Below are positions 8,395 to 17,576 of a stretch of 64,000 nt of DNA, piece after piece. The number at the start of each line of letters is the position of its first letter. The first letter of the stretch is position 1. Origin of the DNA: Prochlorococcus sp. AG-347-K20. Its GTDB lineage: Bacteria; Cyanobacteriota; Cyanobacteriia; PCC-6307; Cyanobiaceae. The notes beneath the pieces were generated by a model. The model was not told the origin of the DNA, ran no database searches, and saw nothing but the letters and a program-made list of their open reading frames with translations. The DNA is taken from positions 124,001 through 188,000 of the forward strand of contig QCCH01000002.1 in NCBI GenBank assembly GCA_003281315.1, read 5' to 3'. Both the position numbers and the translations under genes were made by a program.

Positions 8395-9029
8395 ATGTTA
8401 TTAGAAAAATTGTTTAGCAAAGTCTCTTTAATTTGATTTGAAATACTTTTAATATTTTGCGAGGCAGATATTACTTTCCAGTTTTTTTGTTTGGCAATTA
8501 GTTTGAAGCCTTCATTTACTTTTTCTAAAAATCTAATACCTTCTGATTCTATTCTGTCTGGAATTTCATTTTTTCTTCGGAATATGCTCTCTTCTGGAGA
8601 AATTTCTAAGAAGAAAGTGAGATCTGGAGATGCTCCTTGACACACAATAGATTCAATATTTTTAATTATTTCTAAATTTATATTTCTTCCATATCCTTGA
8701 TAAGCCAGCGTGGAATCTGAAAATCTATCACTTATTACCCAATCATTATTCTTTAAGGCAGGTGAAATAATTTTGGAAACGTGTTCAGCTCTATCCGCTG
8801 AATAAAGCAATAATTCTGCAAGAGATGAAGGCTTGTTATTTTCATTATTATCAAGAATCAGTCCTCTGAGTTTTTTTCCTAAAAGACTGCCTCCAGGTTC
8901 TCTAGTTGTGATTAATTTAGACCCTTTCTTCATTAGACCACTATTGGGAAGCCATTTAGATAGTTCATCTATTTGAGTAGTTTTGCCGCATCCATCAATA
9001 CCCTCAATAACGATAAATTTCCCTTTCAT
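8391..9029 (-). CDS. tmk: Thymidylate kinase
   Basis: A 212-residue P-loop kinase. [10 protein letters not shown] (9-18) is Walker A, TREPGGS (about 43-49) is the dTMP-binding motif, and [15 protein letters not shown] (from about residue 101) is the DR(Y/F/H) region. It converts dTMP to dTDP. It starts right after the copper ATPase stop (zero spacing) and overlaps holB by 4 bases, so the three genes form one minus-strand operon. Confidence 0.95.
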   Translation of the reverse strand: MKGKFIVIEGIDGCGKTTQIDELSKWLPNSGLMKKGSKLITTREPGGSLLGKKLRGLILDNNENNKPSSLAELLLYSADRAEHVSKIISPALKNNDWVISDRFSDSTLAYQGYGRNINLEIIKNIESIVCQGASPDLTFFLEISPEESIFRRKNEIPDRIESEGIRFLEKVNEGFKLIAKQKNWKVISASQNIKSISNQIKETLLNNFSNNI

Positions 9030-11333
9030 TTAATCCAAAGATAAAGCATTAATTACAACTGTAATAGAGCTAATAGCCATCAATAATGCTGCTATTGAGG
9101 GAGTAAGAAGAATACCGTATTTAGGGAATAAAATGCCGGCGGCTAAAGGTATAGCTAGTAAGTTGTAGCCAAAAGCCCATGTTAGATTTTGCTTTATTTT
9201 TTTTATAGTTTTTTTTGAAAGACTTAAGGCGTAGGGTAGTCCATTTAGTTGATCTCCCATTAATACTACATCTGCATTTGCCTTGGCAATTTGAGTCCCT
9301 GATCCTACCGAAATTCCTAAGTCTGAGGATGCTAAAGCTGGGACATCATTAATACCATCACCAATCATTGCCACTTTATTATTAATTTTTAAATTTTCTA
9401 TAGTCTTTAGCTTCATTTCAGGCAGAAGATCCCATTTTACTTCTGTTTCTTTACAACCAATCTTTTTTGCTAAAGCTAAAACTGTTTGTTTCCTATCACC
9501 ACTTAAAATGTTAATTTTAAATTTGTTTGCTCTCAAATTTTGAACTGTTTTAATTGAATCATCTCTGAGTAAATCTCCGAGCAAAATAAAGCCTAATAAC
9601 TTATCTTTGAGACTTACTCCAATAATAGTATTCGTTTTTGTTTCTTCATTTTCAATTACTTTTTTTGCATCACTATCAATAATTATTCCTTTGCTTAGTA
9701 GCCATTCAATATTTCCAATATTAATAAGTCCATCAATTGACTCAAGTTCCCCAGAAATACCTCGCCCTGAATGAGTAAAAATTTTTTTTATTGGAAATAA
9801 ATTTAAATTTTGCTTTTTTGCCTCTTGAATTAAGGCATCTGCGATTGGATGTCTGCTTTCCTTTTCTAAACTGGCAGCTATTTTCAATAAAAATGAATGA
9901 TCATCATTATTTTTGTAATCAACAATGAAAGGCTTACCTTTTGTTAAAGTACCTGTCTTGTCAAAAATAATGTGATTAATTTTTGCAGCTATCTCTATTT
10001 TATCCCCGCCTTTAAATAAAACCCCTTTTTTTGCTGCTTTTCCTGATGCGACAGTGATTACAGTTGGGGTGGCTAAACCTAATGCACAAGGACAGGCTAT
10101 CACTAAAACGGCAATTGACAATTGAATTGCTAAACTCAGGAAATTCTCAGCATTACTACCAAGCGAACTATGAAGTGTATGGCTTGCGTGAGTGATTAAT
10201 TCATCATTGTGACTTAATAAATCAGGCCATATGTTTCTTGCCCCCTTCCACCAAAAGAAGAAGGTTAAAGTAGCAAAAATAAGTACAAAGTAGGTAAATT
10301 TGCCTGCAATTTCATCAGCAATGCTTTGAATGCGAGGTTTTCTAGCGTTTACAGACTCAATAAGATTTACTAGTTTTGCAAGAGAAGAATCTCCTCCGAC
10401 CTTTTGCACTTTAAGTCTAAGAGTTGAATTAAGATTTAAAGACCCACTTGATAGATTTTCGCCTTCTTTTACTTCTATAGGTTTGGATTCTCCTGTAATA
10501 TGTGAAACATCTACATATGAATTACCTCGGGTAACAATGCAGTCAGCAGGTACTCTGTCTCCTGCTAAAACTTGAATCTCTTGATCAGGTCTTAAAGTAT
10601 TCACTCTTATTGACTTTATTTGATTGTCTTCTGTGTAGATATTTGCCATTTCAGGTTGAAGATCTAATAATTCACCAATGGATGAACCAGTTTGATATCT
10701 TGCTCTCTCTTCTAAGTAACGCCCAATCAGTATGAAGCCTAACAGCATAACTGGCTCATTAAAAAAACAAGGAAAACCAGTGGCAGGAAATATTAAGGAT
10801 AGAAGACTTGTTGTATATGCGCTAATTACTCCAAGAGCAACTAAAGAATCCATATCGGGATGGTTCTTAATAAATGATTTAAATCCATTAATAATTATTC
10901 CTCTTCCAGGAAATAATAGAGCTAAAGTTGCTAATAAAGCGTGAAAAAATATATTACCTAATATTGGAAAATTTATATATCGTCCTTCTGCCAGGTGACC
11001 TAATCCTGAAAATAATAAAAGGAATAAGGCAAAAGTTAGTTTTTTCCATTGATTATTCCATTTCTTTTTTTTTTCTAATTCTGCTTTATTTATTTTTTTT
11101 GAAAAATCATTTATGTAAATTTTTGATGGGAAACCATTCTCTTTTAGATTTTCGAGGACTAATTCTATTTCTATATGTTTCTGAGTAATTTCAAAATAAG
11201 CACTTTCAGTAAGCAAGTTAACAGAAACATTTTCAATACCATCAGAATTATTCAATATTTTTTCAACAGTACTTACACAACCTCCGCACTTCATTCCTGT
11301 AACGCTTAATTGAATGCTCTCCATATTTTTCAC
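9030..11333 (-). CDS. Copper-transporting P1B-type ATPase
   Basis: A 767-residue pump. One N-terminal heavy-metal domain carries GMKCGGC; membrane helices follow, then TGES (about residue 280), the metal-site CPC in IACPCALGLATPT (about 410), the phosphorylated Asp in DKTGTLTKG (about 455), and GDGINDVPAL (about 660). The CPC motif and the single MxCxxC domain fit Cu(I) transport, equivalent to CtaA or PacS, which supply thylakoid plastocyanin and cytochrome oxidase. Which of the two it is cannot be decided here. It leads the operon with tmk and holB. Confidence 0.92.
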   Translation of the reverse strand: MKNMESIQLSVTGMKCGGCVSTVEKILNNSDGIENVSVNLLTESAYFEITQKHIEIELVLENLKENGFPSKIYINDFSKKINKAELEKKKKWNNQWKKLTFALFLLLFSGLGHLAEGRYINFPILGNIFFHALLATLALLFPGRGIIINGFKSFIKNHPDMDSLVALGVISAYTTSLLSLIFPATGFPCFFNEPVMLLGFILIGRYLEERARYQTGSSIGELLDLQPEMANIYTEDNQIKSIRVNTLRPDQEIQVLAGDRVPADCIVTRGNSYVDVSHITGESKPIEVKEGENLSSGSLNLNSTLRLKVQKVGGDSSLAKLVNLIESVNARKPRIQSIADEIAGKFTYFVLIFATLTFFFWWKGARNIWPDLLSHNDELITHASHTLHSSLGSNAENFLSLAIQLSIAVLVIACPCALGLATPTVITVASGKAAKKGVLFKGGDKIEIAAKINHIIFDKTGTLTKGKPFIVDYKNNDDHSFLLKIAASLEKESRHPIADALIQEAKKQNLNLFPIKKIFTHSGRGISGELESIDGLINIGNIEWLLSKGIIIDSDAKKVIENEETKTNTIIGVSLKDKLLGFILLGDLLRDDSIKTVQNLRANKFKINILSGDRKQTVLALAKKIGCKETEVKWDLLPEMKLKTIENLKINNKVAMIGDGINDVPALASSDLGISVGSGTQIAKANADVVLMGDQLNGLPYALSLSKKTIKKIKQNLTWAFGYNLLAIPLAAGILFPKYGILLTPSIAALLMAISSITVVINALSLD

Positions 11334-11444
11334 GATTGAAGCAAATTAATGCTTGATTTATATTTAACTATAATAATAAATGTATTAGAATTTTTAAATA
11401 GTTATTTTTTAAATTACTATATTAATTTTATTAGATTTTGAGCA

Positions 11445-11966
11445 GTGCCTAGTAATCAAAACAGAGACAATTTTATTGATAAAGCTTTTACTGTAATTGC
11501 TGAATCTATTGTAAAAATAATGCCTATTGCTGAGAAAGAAAAAAAGGCATATATTTATTATAGAGATGGCCTAGCTGCACAAAATAATGGGGATTATTCG
11601 GAAGCATTAGAGTATTACAAAGAGAGCTTACTGCTTGAAGAAAATAAAATTGATAGGGGCGAGACTTTAAAAAATATGGCAATTATATATATGAGTAACG
11701 GTGAAGAAGATTTGTCTATTGAAACTTATGAAAAAGCATTAGTAGAAAATCCCAAACAGCCATCATGCTTGAAAAATATAGGTTTAATTTATGAAAAAAG
11801 GGGAAGATATGCTGAGCAAAATGGTGATTTAGATCAGAGGGATATTTGGTTTGATAAAGCTGCTGAAGTCTGGTCTAAAGCAGTGAGGCTTTATCCTGGT
11901 GGATATCTAGATATTGAGAATTGGTTGAAAAACTCAGGCAGAAGCTCAATTGATATGTACCTTTGA
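11445..11966 (+). CDS. ycf3: Photosystem I assembly protein Ycf3
   Basis: A 173-residue TPR protein starting at GTG. The N terminus [18 protein letters not shown] and [21 protein letters not shown] match Ycf3; three TPR-like units span about residues 36-145. Ycf3 is a thylakoid-associated chaperone for PsaA/PsaB assembly. A TATAAT at 11369-11374 in the 111-base divergent gap with the copper ATPase is a possible promoter element. The gene converges with radA (5-base gap). Confidence 0.93.
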   Translation: MPSNQNRDNFIDKAFTVIAESIVKIMPIAEKEKKAYIYYRDGLAAQNNGDYSEALEYYKESLLLEENKIDRGETLKNMAIIYMSNGEEDLSIETYEKALVENPKQPSCLKNIGLIYEKRGRYAEQNGDLDQRDIWFDKAAEVWSKAVRLYPGGYLDIENWLKNSGRSSIDMYL

Positions 11967-11971
11967 TTTTT

Positions 11972-13333
11972 TTATTTTGATAAAGAATAATCAATTGCTT
12001 CTTTAATATTGGATATCTCTATAATATTAATTAAATTTTGAAAATTTTTATTTAGTTCCTCCTCTAATTTTGGCACTACGATATTTTTGATCCCTAGTCT
12101 TACAGCTTCTTCTATCTTTGTCCGGAGGTTATTCGATTTTCTAACCTGACCGCTCAAACCCAATTCTCCAATAAATGAGCTACTTGCTAAAGGAGGAATA
12201 TTTTTCAAACTTGATAAAATTGATATTGCTACTCCTAAGTCAGATGAGGGATCATTAATCTCAAAACCCCCACCAGTAGCTATATAACAATCAAATTCAG
12301 ATAATTTTATCCCTACATGTTTTTCAATAACAGCTAGAATTTGATGCAATCTATTTATGCTTATTCCAGTTGTAGTACGTCTTGGGTTACTGTAGTAAGT
12401 TTTATTTACCAGTGCTTGTATATCAACTGCTAATGGTCGAGTACCTTCATTTGTAATTGTAGTTGTTACACCCGAAATGTTTTCTTTATTTGTAAAAATT
12501 GAACTTGGGTTTTTTATCTCTCGTAAACCCTCTTCAAGCATTTCAAAAATTCCAATCTCGAAGGTCGATCCAAATCGATTTTTTATACTTCTTAGTAATC
12601 TATGTGAGGAAATATTATCTCCTTCAAAGTTTATTACTGTATCAACTAAATGCTCTAGAGTTTTAGGGCCAGCTAAAGCACCATCTTTGGTTACATGACC
12701 AATTATTAGAAGAGCAATATTATTGTCTTTGGCGAGATTTTGCAATTCAGATGAACATTCTCTAACTTGAGAAACTGATCCTGGAGAACTTTGCATTTCA
12801 TGATTATGAATGGCTTGAATACTATCAATTATTGCGAAACTTGGATTTACACGTTTGATTTCTTCAATAATTAGGGATAAATTGGTTTCTGCAAAAATTT
12901 GTAAATCAATACTGTTTTGATTTAATCTTTCCCATCTAATTTTTACTTGTTCTAAAGATTCTTCTGCAGTTATATATAAAACTTTCTCATTAAGAGATAT
13001 TTTTCCTGCTGATTGAAGAACTATTGTGCTTTTACCTATACCTGGTTCTCCTCCTAGTAAAACAACAGATCCAGGTACTATTCCACCTCCAAGCACTCGA
13101 TCAAATTCTCTAAAACCACTTGTAAATCTTGATATTTTTTTTGATGAAATCTTATTAAACGGTAAAGATTTTTTATTATTTTTTATATTTTTTATTTCTT
13201 GATATTTAGATCTCTTACTTTTTATTTCTTCAACAATGGAATTCCATGAGTTGCAATTTAGGCATCTACCAAAGTATTGAGAAGTTTCAGATCCGCAATT
13301 CTGACAAATAAAAGTAGATAATTTGCTAGACAT
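11972..13333 (-). CDS. radA: DNA repair protein RadA (Sms)
   Basis: A 453-residue protein with three parts: an N-terminal four-cysteine zinc motif (CQNC and CLNC, residues 10-30), a RecA-like ATPase with GGEPGIGKST (about residue 94) and the RadA-specific KNRFG motif (about 248), and a C-terminal Lon-protease-like domain. It processes branched recombination intermediates and drives branch migration. The gene stands alone, convergent with ycf3 and divergent from rpaB. Confidence 0.95.
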   Translation of the reverse strand: MSSKLSTFICQNCGSETSQYFGRCLNCNSWNSIVEEIKSKRSKYQEIKNIKNNKKSLPFNKISSKKISRFTSGFREFDRVLGGGIVPGSVVLLGGEPGIGKSTIVLQSAGKISLNEKVLYITAEESLEQVKIRWERLNQNSIDLQIFAETNLSLIIEEIKRVNPSFAIIDSIQAIHNHEMQSSPGSVSQVRECSSELQNLAKDNNIALLIIGHVTKDGALAGPKTLEHLVDTVINFEGDNISSHRLLRSIKNRFGSTFEIGIFEMLEEGLREIKNPSSIFTNKENISGVTTTITNEGTRPLAVDIQALVNKTYYSNPRRTTTGISINRLHQILAVIEKHVGIKLSEFDCYIATGGGFEINDPSSDLGVAISILSSLKNIPPLASSSFIGELGLSGQVRKSNNLRTKIEEAVRLGIKNIVVPKLEEELNKNFQNLINIIEISNIKEAIDYSLSK

Positions 13334-13422
13334 TTAGTCTCTGAATGAAGTAATGGAACTAGAATGTTTGGGATATTGCCCCTCTACAAGTTAGATTAGG
13401 TTAATAATAAATTCTCTTACTG

Positions 13423-13432
13423 ATTAGCTAAT
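13423..13432. promoter_or_regulatory. Palindrome in the rpaB leader
   Basis: ATTAGCTAAT is a perfect 10-base palindrome ending 8 bases before the rpaB ATG. It could be an operator or may affect ribosome binding; chance is not excluded. Confidence 0.3.
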
Positions 13433-13440
13433 AGAAACAA

Positions 13441-14187
13441 ATGGCTCTATCTAGTCAAACTAAAGAAACTATACTTGTCGCAGATGACGAGGCAAGTATT
13501 AGAAGAATTCTGGAGACACGTCTCTCCATGATTGGCTACAAAGTTGTAACTGCAAGTGATGGCAAAGAAGCACTAAAGTTATTTAAAGATTATGAACCTG
13601 ATTTAGTAGTACTTGACGTCATGATGCCAAAACTAGATGGTTATGGAGTGTGTCAAGAGTTAAGGAAAGATTCTGATGTTCCAATTGTAATGTTAACTGC
13701 ATTAGGAGATGTTGCAGATAGGATAACAGGTTTAGAATTAGGGGCTGATGATTATGTAGTAAAACCATTTAGCCCAAAGGAGTTAGAAGCTAGAATTAGG
13801 TGCGTTCTTAGAAGAATCGACAAAGAGCAAATGCCTGGAATGCCTAATTCAGGATTAATTTTGGTTACGGATATAAAAATTGATACAAATCGAAGACAAG
13901 TTTTTAAAAGTGATGAGAGAATTAGATTAACTGGTATGGAATTTAGTCTCTTAGAGCTTTTGGTGAGTAGGTCAGGAGAGCCATTTAGTAGAGGAGAGAT
14001 TTTGAAAGAAGTTTGGGGATATACTCCCGAGAGACATGTAGATACAAGAGTTGTCGATGTTCATATATCAAGATTAAGATCCAAACTCGAGGCTGATCCA
14101 GCAAATCCAGAATTGATATTGACAGCAAGGGGTACAGGATATCTTTTTCAACGGATTGTCGATATTGCTCCCTTTGATGGTAAATAA
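13441..14187 (+). CDS. rpaB: Response regulator RpaB (Ycf27)
   Basis: A 248-residue OmpR-class regulator with Asp59 (VVLDVMMPK) and Lys108 (VKPF) in the receiver domain, and a C-terminal winged helix with EVWGYTPERHVDTRVVDVHISRLR-type sequence. It matches RpaB, the essential high-light regulator that binds HLR1 elements. Its TAA is followed immediately by the plsX ATG, so it heads a run of lipid-synthesis genes (plsX, fabH, fabD, plsC). Confidence 0.95.
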   Translation: MALSSQTKETILVADDEASIRRILETRLSMIGYKVVTASDGKEALKLFKDYEPDLVVLDVMMPKLDGYGVCQELRKDSDVPIVMLTALGDVADRITGLELGADDYVVKPFSPKELEARIRCVLRRIDKEQMPGMPNSGLILVTDIKIDTNRRQVFKSDERIRLTGMEFSLLELLVSRSGEPFSRGEILKEVWGYTPERHVDTRVVDVHISRLRSKLEADPANPELILTARGTGYLFQRIVDIAPFDGK

Positions 14188-15594
14188 ATGGGGAAAGAAA
14201 CAGCGCAAAAAATTAACAAGCCCAGAGCTATCAGAAGATTAGTAATTTGGTATAAAAGAAACTCGGCTGTGACTTCTATAGTCGATACTGCTGCTAGTTC
14301 TGCAGCAACAGCTAGTAATGTTGCAGGTAATGTAGTTTCAAGTGCTGGATCAGTAGTAACCACAGCTAGTAATGTTGCAGGTAATGTTGCAGGTAATGTA
14401 GTTTCAAGTGCTGAATCTGTAGTTAATACTGCTAGTAGTGTAGTTTCAAATGCTAGTTCAATAGCTAAAAATACATTACAGCCATTAGTTTTTGACCCAT
14501 TAAAAAGATTACAAAATAACGATAATATTTTAGATAGGGTGGAGGAATCTCAATCTAAAAGAATTTGGATTGCAGTTGATGGGATGGGTGGAGATTATGC
14601 TCCTGGTCCAATTCTTGAGGGTTGCTTAGAAGCAATAAGTAGATTTCCAATAAATATAAAGTTTGTCGGCAAAATTGAAAAAGTTAAAGATGCAGCAGAA
14701 AAAACTGGTTTAGCAGAATTATTAGAAAACGAAATAGATAATAAGCGTCTTGAATTAATTGATAGTGGAGAGCCTATTGGGATGAATGAAGAAGCTACCT
14801 CAGTTAGAAAAAAGAAAAAAGCAAGTATAAATGTTGCAATGGATTTAGTAAGAAATAATAAAGCTGAAGCTGTCTACTCAGCGGGTAATTCAGGCGCCAT
14901 GATGGCTTCTGCCATATTTAGAATTGGGAGATTGAAAGGGATTGAGAGACCAGCTATAGGAGCATTGTTTCCAACAAGGGATCAAACTCGCCCGGTTTTA
15001 GTTTTAGATGTCGGTGCAAATACTGATTGTAAGCCATCTTATCTGCATCAATTTGCTCTTCTAGGTAATATTTATGCAAAAGATGTCCTACAAGTACAAA
15101 AACCAAAAATTGGCCTTTTAAATATTGGAGAAGAAGAATGTAAAGGTAATGATTTATCCCTAAAAACATTTGAATTATTATCTTCTGAAAAAAGTTTTGA
15201 TTTTGGAGGTAATTGTGAAGGGCGAGATGTTTTATCAGGTAGTTTCGACGTAGTAGTCTGTGATGGATTTACTGGAAATATATTATTGAAATTTCTTGAA
15301 TCTGTGGGAGGAGTTTTATTAGATATTTTGAGATCAGAGCTGCCACGTGGAAGGCGGGGGAAAGTCGGTTCAGCTTTTTTAAAAAGTAATCTACTCAGAA
15401 TTAAGAAAAGGTTAGATCATGCCGAACATGGAGGAGCTTTATTGCTTGGGGTGAATGGTATTTGCGTTATTGGTCATGGAAGTAGCAAATCTTTATCAGT
15501 AGTTAGTGCTCTTCGCTTGGCTCACTCTGCAGTGAATCATGGTGTTATGGACAATTTAAATCAACTGCAAAAGCTTCAAGTTTTAAATTCATAA
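14188..15594 (+). CDS. plsX: Phosphate acyltransferase PlsX with a repetitive N-terminal extension
   Basis: A 468-residue protein. Residues from about 124 form a normal-length PlsX (about 345 residues): AVDGMGGDYAPGP, AVYSAGNSGAMMA, LDVGANTDCKP, EEECKGND, CDGFTGNI and HGGALLLGVNG. PlsX makes acyl-phosphate from acyl-ACP for phosphatidic acid synthesis and sits at the membrane. The first 123 residues are extra: a basic patch (KPRAIRRLVIWYKR), then an Ala/Ser/Val/Asn tandem-repeat tract (residues 32-95), then a linker. Starting at the core would leave the repeat untranslated, but ATG 14188 abuts the rpaB stop and the frame is open, so the long form is preferred. Confidence 0.93.
   Translation: MGKETAQKINKPRAIRRLVIWYKRNSAVTSIVDTAASSAATASNVAGNVVSSAGSVVTTASNVAGNVAGNVVSSAESVVNTASSVVSNASSIAKNTLQPLVFDPLKRLQNNDNILDRVEESQSKRIWIAVDGMGGDYAPGPILEGCLEAISRFPINIKFVGKIEKVKDAAEKTGLAELLENEIDNKRLELIDSGEPIGMNEEATSVRKKKKASINVAMDLVRNNKAEAVYSAGNSGAMMASAIFRIGRLKGIERPAIGALFPTRDQTRPVLVLDVGANTDCKPSYLHQFALLGNIYAKDVLQVQKPKIGLLNIGEEECKGNDLSLKTFELLSSEKSFDFGGNCEGRDVLSGSFDVVVCDGFTGNILLKFLESVGGVLLDILRSELPRGRRGKVGSAFLKSNLLRIKKRLDHAEHGGALLLGVNGICVIGHGSSKSLSVVSALRLAHSAVNHGVMDNLNQLQKLQVLNS
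14308..14472 (+). repeat. In-frame tandem repeat in the plsX 5' region
   Basis: Two near-identical units encode TASNVAGN...VVSSAxSVV (codons 41-58 and 59-80), followed by a diverged third unit. The first eight codons of the two units are identical in DNA; the second unit carries an extra exact 12-base duplication (GTTGCAGGTAAT). Unit periods of 18 and 22 residues keep the helical phase. Confidence 0.9.
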
Positions 15595-15603
15595 AACATA
15601 TTG

Positions 15604-15623
15604 AGTCAAATTTATGTTTGACT
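15604..15623. promoter_or_regulatory. Inverted repeat between plsX and fabH
   Basis: AGTCAAA and TTTGACT flank a 6-base spacer, 24 bases upstream of the fabH start. There is no T-run after it, so it is not a standard terminator; it may be an operator or an RNA processing hairpin. Confidence 0.4.
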
Positions 15624-15647
15624 AATATAAGTAACTAAAAAACTCTT

Positions 15648-16655
15648 TTGGAAGGAATAAATTTTAATCAGATTGGAGTGTCATTCAAGGGAAGCGGAAG
15701 TTATGTACCTGATCAAATCCTAACCAATCAAAAAATTAGTCAAAAGGTTGATACAAGCAATGAATGGATACAATCAAGAACTGGTATTTCTGAGAGAAGA
15801 ATCTCTAGCGTAGAAGATAATGTTACTGAGATGGGTTATAAGGCTGCTCTAACTGCTATTGAAATGGCTAATTGGGATATTAAAACGATTGATTTGATTG
15901 TTTTAGCTACTTCTACTCCGCATGATTTATTTGGATCAGCCCCATCCATTCAAGCTAAATTAGGGGCAGCTAATTCTGTAGCTTTCGATTTAACTGCAGC
16001 TTGTAGTGGTTTTTTATTTGCCTTAATAACAGCCTCACAATTTTTAAAAGGGGGTAGTTTTAAAAGGGCTATTGTTATTGGAGCAGATCAATTATCAAGT
16101 TTTGTTGATTGGAACGATAGAAGAAGTTGTATTCTCTTTGGAGATGGTGCCGGTGCATTAGCAATTGAAGCCACAAATGAATTTGATAATTTTTTAGGGT
16201 TTGATATGAGAACTGATGGGGGAAGGGGTTCTTTTCTTAATCTCCCATCAAAAAAGCATAAAGATTCAATAGTTGATGAAATTGACTTTTTAAGTGGAGG
16301 TTTTTCTCCAATTCAGATGAATGGTCAGGAAGTTTATAAATTCGCAGTTAAAGAAGTTCCCCTAATTCTTGAAAAGTTGTTGAAAAAAATGAAATATAAG
16401 TCTGATCAAGTTGATTGGCTCTTGCTGCATCAAGCTAATCAAAGAATATTGGATTCTGTAGGAGAAAGGTTAAAAATTCCCAGAGAAAAGATTCTTAGTA
16501 ATTTAGAAAAATATGGCAATACGTCAGCAGCAACAATTCCACTAATGATGGATGAGGCTGTAAGAGATTATAGAATTAAACAAAATGATATTATTGCTAC
16601 AAGTGGTTTCGGTGCTGGGTTAAGTTGGGGTGCGGCCCTAATTAAATGGGGTTAA
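15648..16655 (+). CDS. fabH: 3-oxoacyl-ACP synthase III
   Basis: A 335-residue condensing enzyme with the Cys119 (TAACSGF), His261 (LLHQANQRI) and Asn291 (YGNTSAA) triad. It condenses acetyl-CoA with malonyl-ACP to start fatty-acid synthesis. It starts at TTG; no ATG lies before the conserved VSFKGSGSYVP region. Located 53 bases after plsX and 18 before fabD. Confidence 0.95.
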   Translation: MEGINFNQIGVSFKGSGSYVPDQILTNQKISQKVDTSNEWIQSRTGISERRISSVEDNVTEMGYKAALTAIEMANWDIKTIDLIVLATSTPHDLFGSAPSIQAKLGAANSVAFDLTAACSGFLFALITASQFLKGGSFKRAIVIGADQLSSFVDWNDRRSCILFGDGAGALAIEATNEFDNFLGFDMRTDGGRGSFLNLPSKKHKDSIVDEIDFLSGGFSPIQMNGQEVYKFAVKEVPLILEKLLKKMKYKSDQVDWLLLHQANQRILDSVGERLKIPREKILSNLEKYGNTSAATIPLMMDEAVRDYRIKQNDIIATSGFGAGLSWGAALIKWG

Positions 16656-16673
16656 AAACAAAATAGGAACATT

Positions 16674-17570
16674 ATGACAGTTGCATGGGTATTCCCTGGA
16701 CAGGGTTCGCAAAAAATTGGAATGGCAAAACAAATTGAAAATTTGCCGAGCACAAAAGAGAGGTTTAGTTATGCTTCTGAGATATTTGAGAGAAATTTAT
16801 TTGAAATTTGCGAGTTAAATTCTGATCCAACAAATCCTCTTAGTGATTTGAATAATACAAGAAATACACAAATCTGTCTTTTTTTGGTTGAATCTATTTT
16901 ATTAGATTCCTTAAAAGAAAATGGCTTTCAACCAACTTATGTTGCTGGGCATAGTCTGGGAGAAATAACTGCATTATATTGTGCGGATGTTTTTTCATTC
17001 GAAGAATGCGTATCACTAATAAAAGTAAGATCTCAATTAATGGTAAATGCTGGTCAGGGATCTATGGCAGCAGTAATTGGTTTTGATAGAAATGAACTTG
17101 ATTTATTAGTCAAAAAAACTGAAGATGTTGTAATTGCTAATGACAATAGCTCTTCCCAAGTTGTCTTATCAGGATCTAATGAAGAGTTAGACAATTTATC
17201 GAAAGAAATTTCTTGTAAAAGATTCCTCAAATTAAATGTTTCAGGTGCATTCCATTCACCATTCATGGATGAGCCTGCAGTTAAATTTTCTGAGTATTTA
17301 AAACAGATTAAGTTTAAAAATCCTTCTTTCCCAGTAATAAGTAATTATGAACCGTCATTATGTGATGATCCTAATGAGCTTAAAATTAGATTGGAAAATC
17401 AAATGTCTAATGGCGTAAGGTGGAGAGAAACTATGGATTTAATGGCAAAAGATAATGATCTTCATTTTGTTGAAGTTGGCCCATCAAATGTGCTTAGCGG
17501 TTTAGCAAAAAGACATATGAAAGATTTAAAAATTTCTCAAGTTTCATCTTCTAATCAAATAACTTACTAA
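16674..17570 (+). CDS. fabD: Malonyl-CoA:ACP transacylase
   Basis: A 298-residue acyltransferase. FPGQGSQ (7-13) is the oxyanion region, AGHSLGE has the nucleophile Ser94, and GAFHSPFM holds the catalytic His (about residue 201). It loads malonate onto ACP for FabH and the elongating synthases. It sits in the plsX-fabH-fabD-plsC run. Confidence 0.95.
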   Translation: MTVAWVFPGQGSQKIGMAKQIENLPSTKERFSYASEIFERNLFEICELNSDPTNPLSDLNNTRNTQICLFLVESILLDSLKENGFQPTYVAGHSLGEITALYCADVFSFEECVSLIKVRSQLMVNAGQGSMAAVIGFDRNELDLLVKKTEDVVIANDNSSSQVVLSGSNEELDNLSKEISCKRFLKLNVSGAFHSPFMDEPAVKFSEYLKQIKFKNPSFPVISNYEPSLCDDPNELKIRLENQMSNGVRWRETMDLMAKDNDLHFVEVGPSNVLSGLAKRHMKDLKISQVSSSNQITY

Positions 17571-17576
17571 TCAAGA

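Noticed and set aside
10330..10944. Open frames on the plus strand inside the copper ATPase gene
   Set aside because: They are antisense to conserved P-type ATPase sequence and have no recognisable domains.
14148..14363. Minus-strand frame across the rpaB-plsX junction
   Set aside because: It is the mirror of the Ala/Ser/Val repeat; its composition is explained by the plsX repeat.
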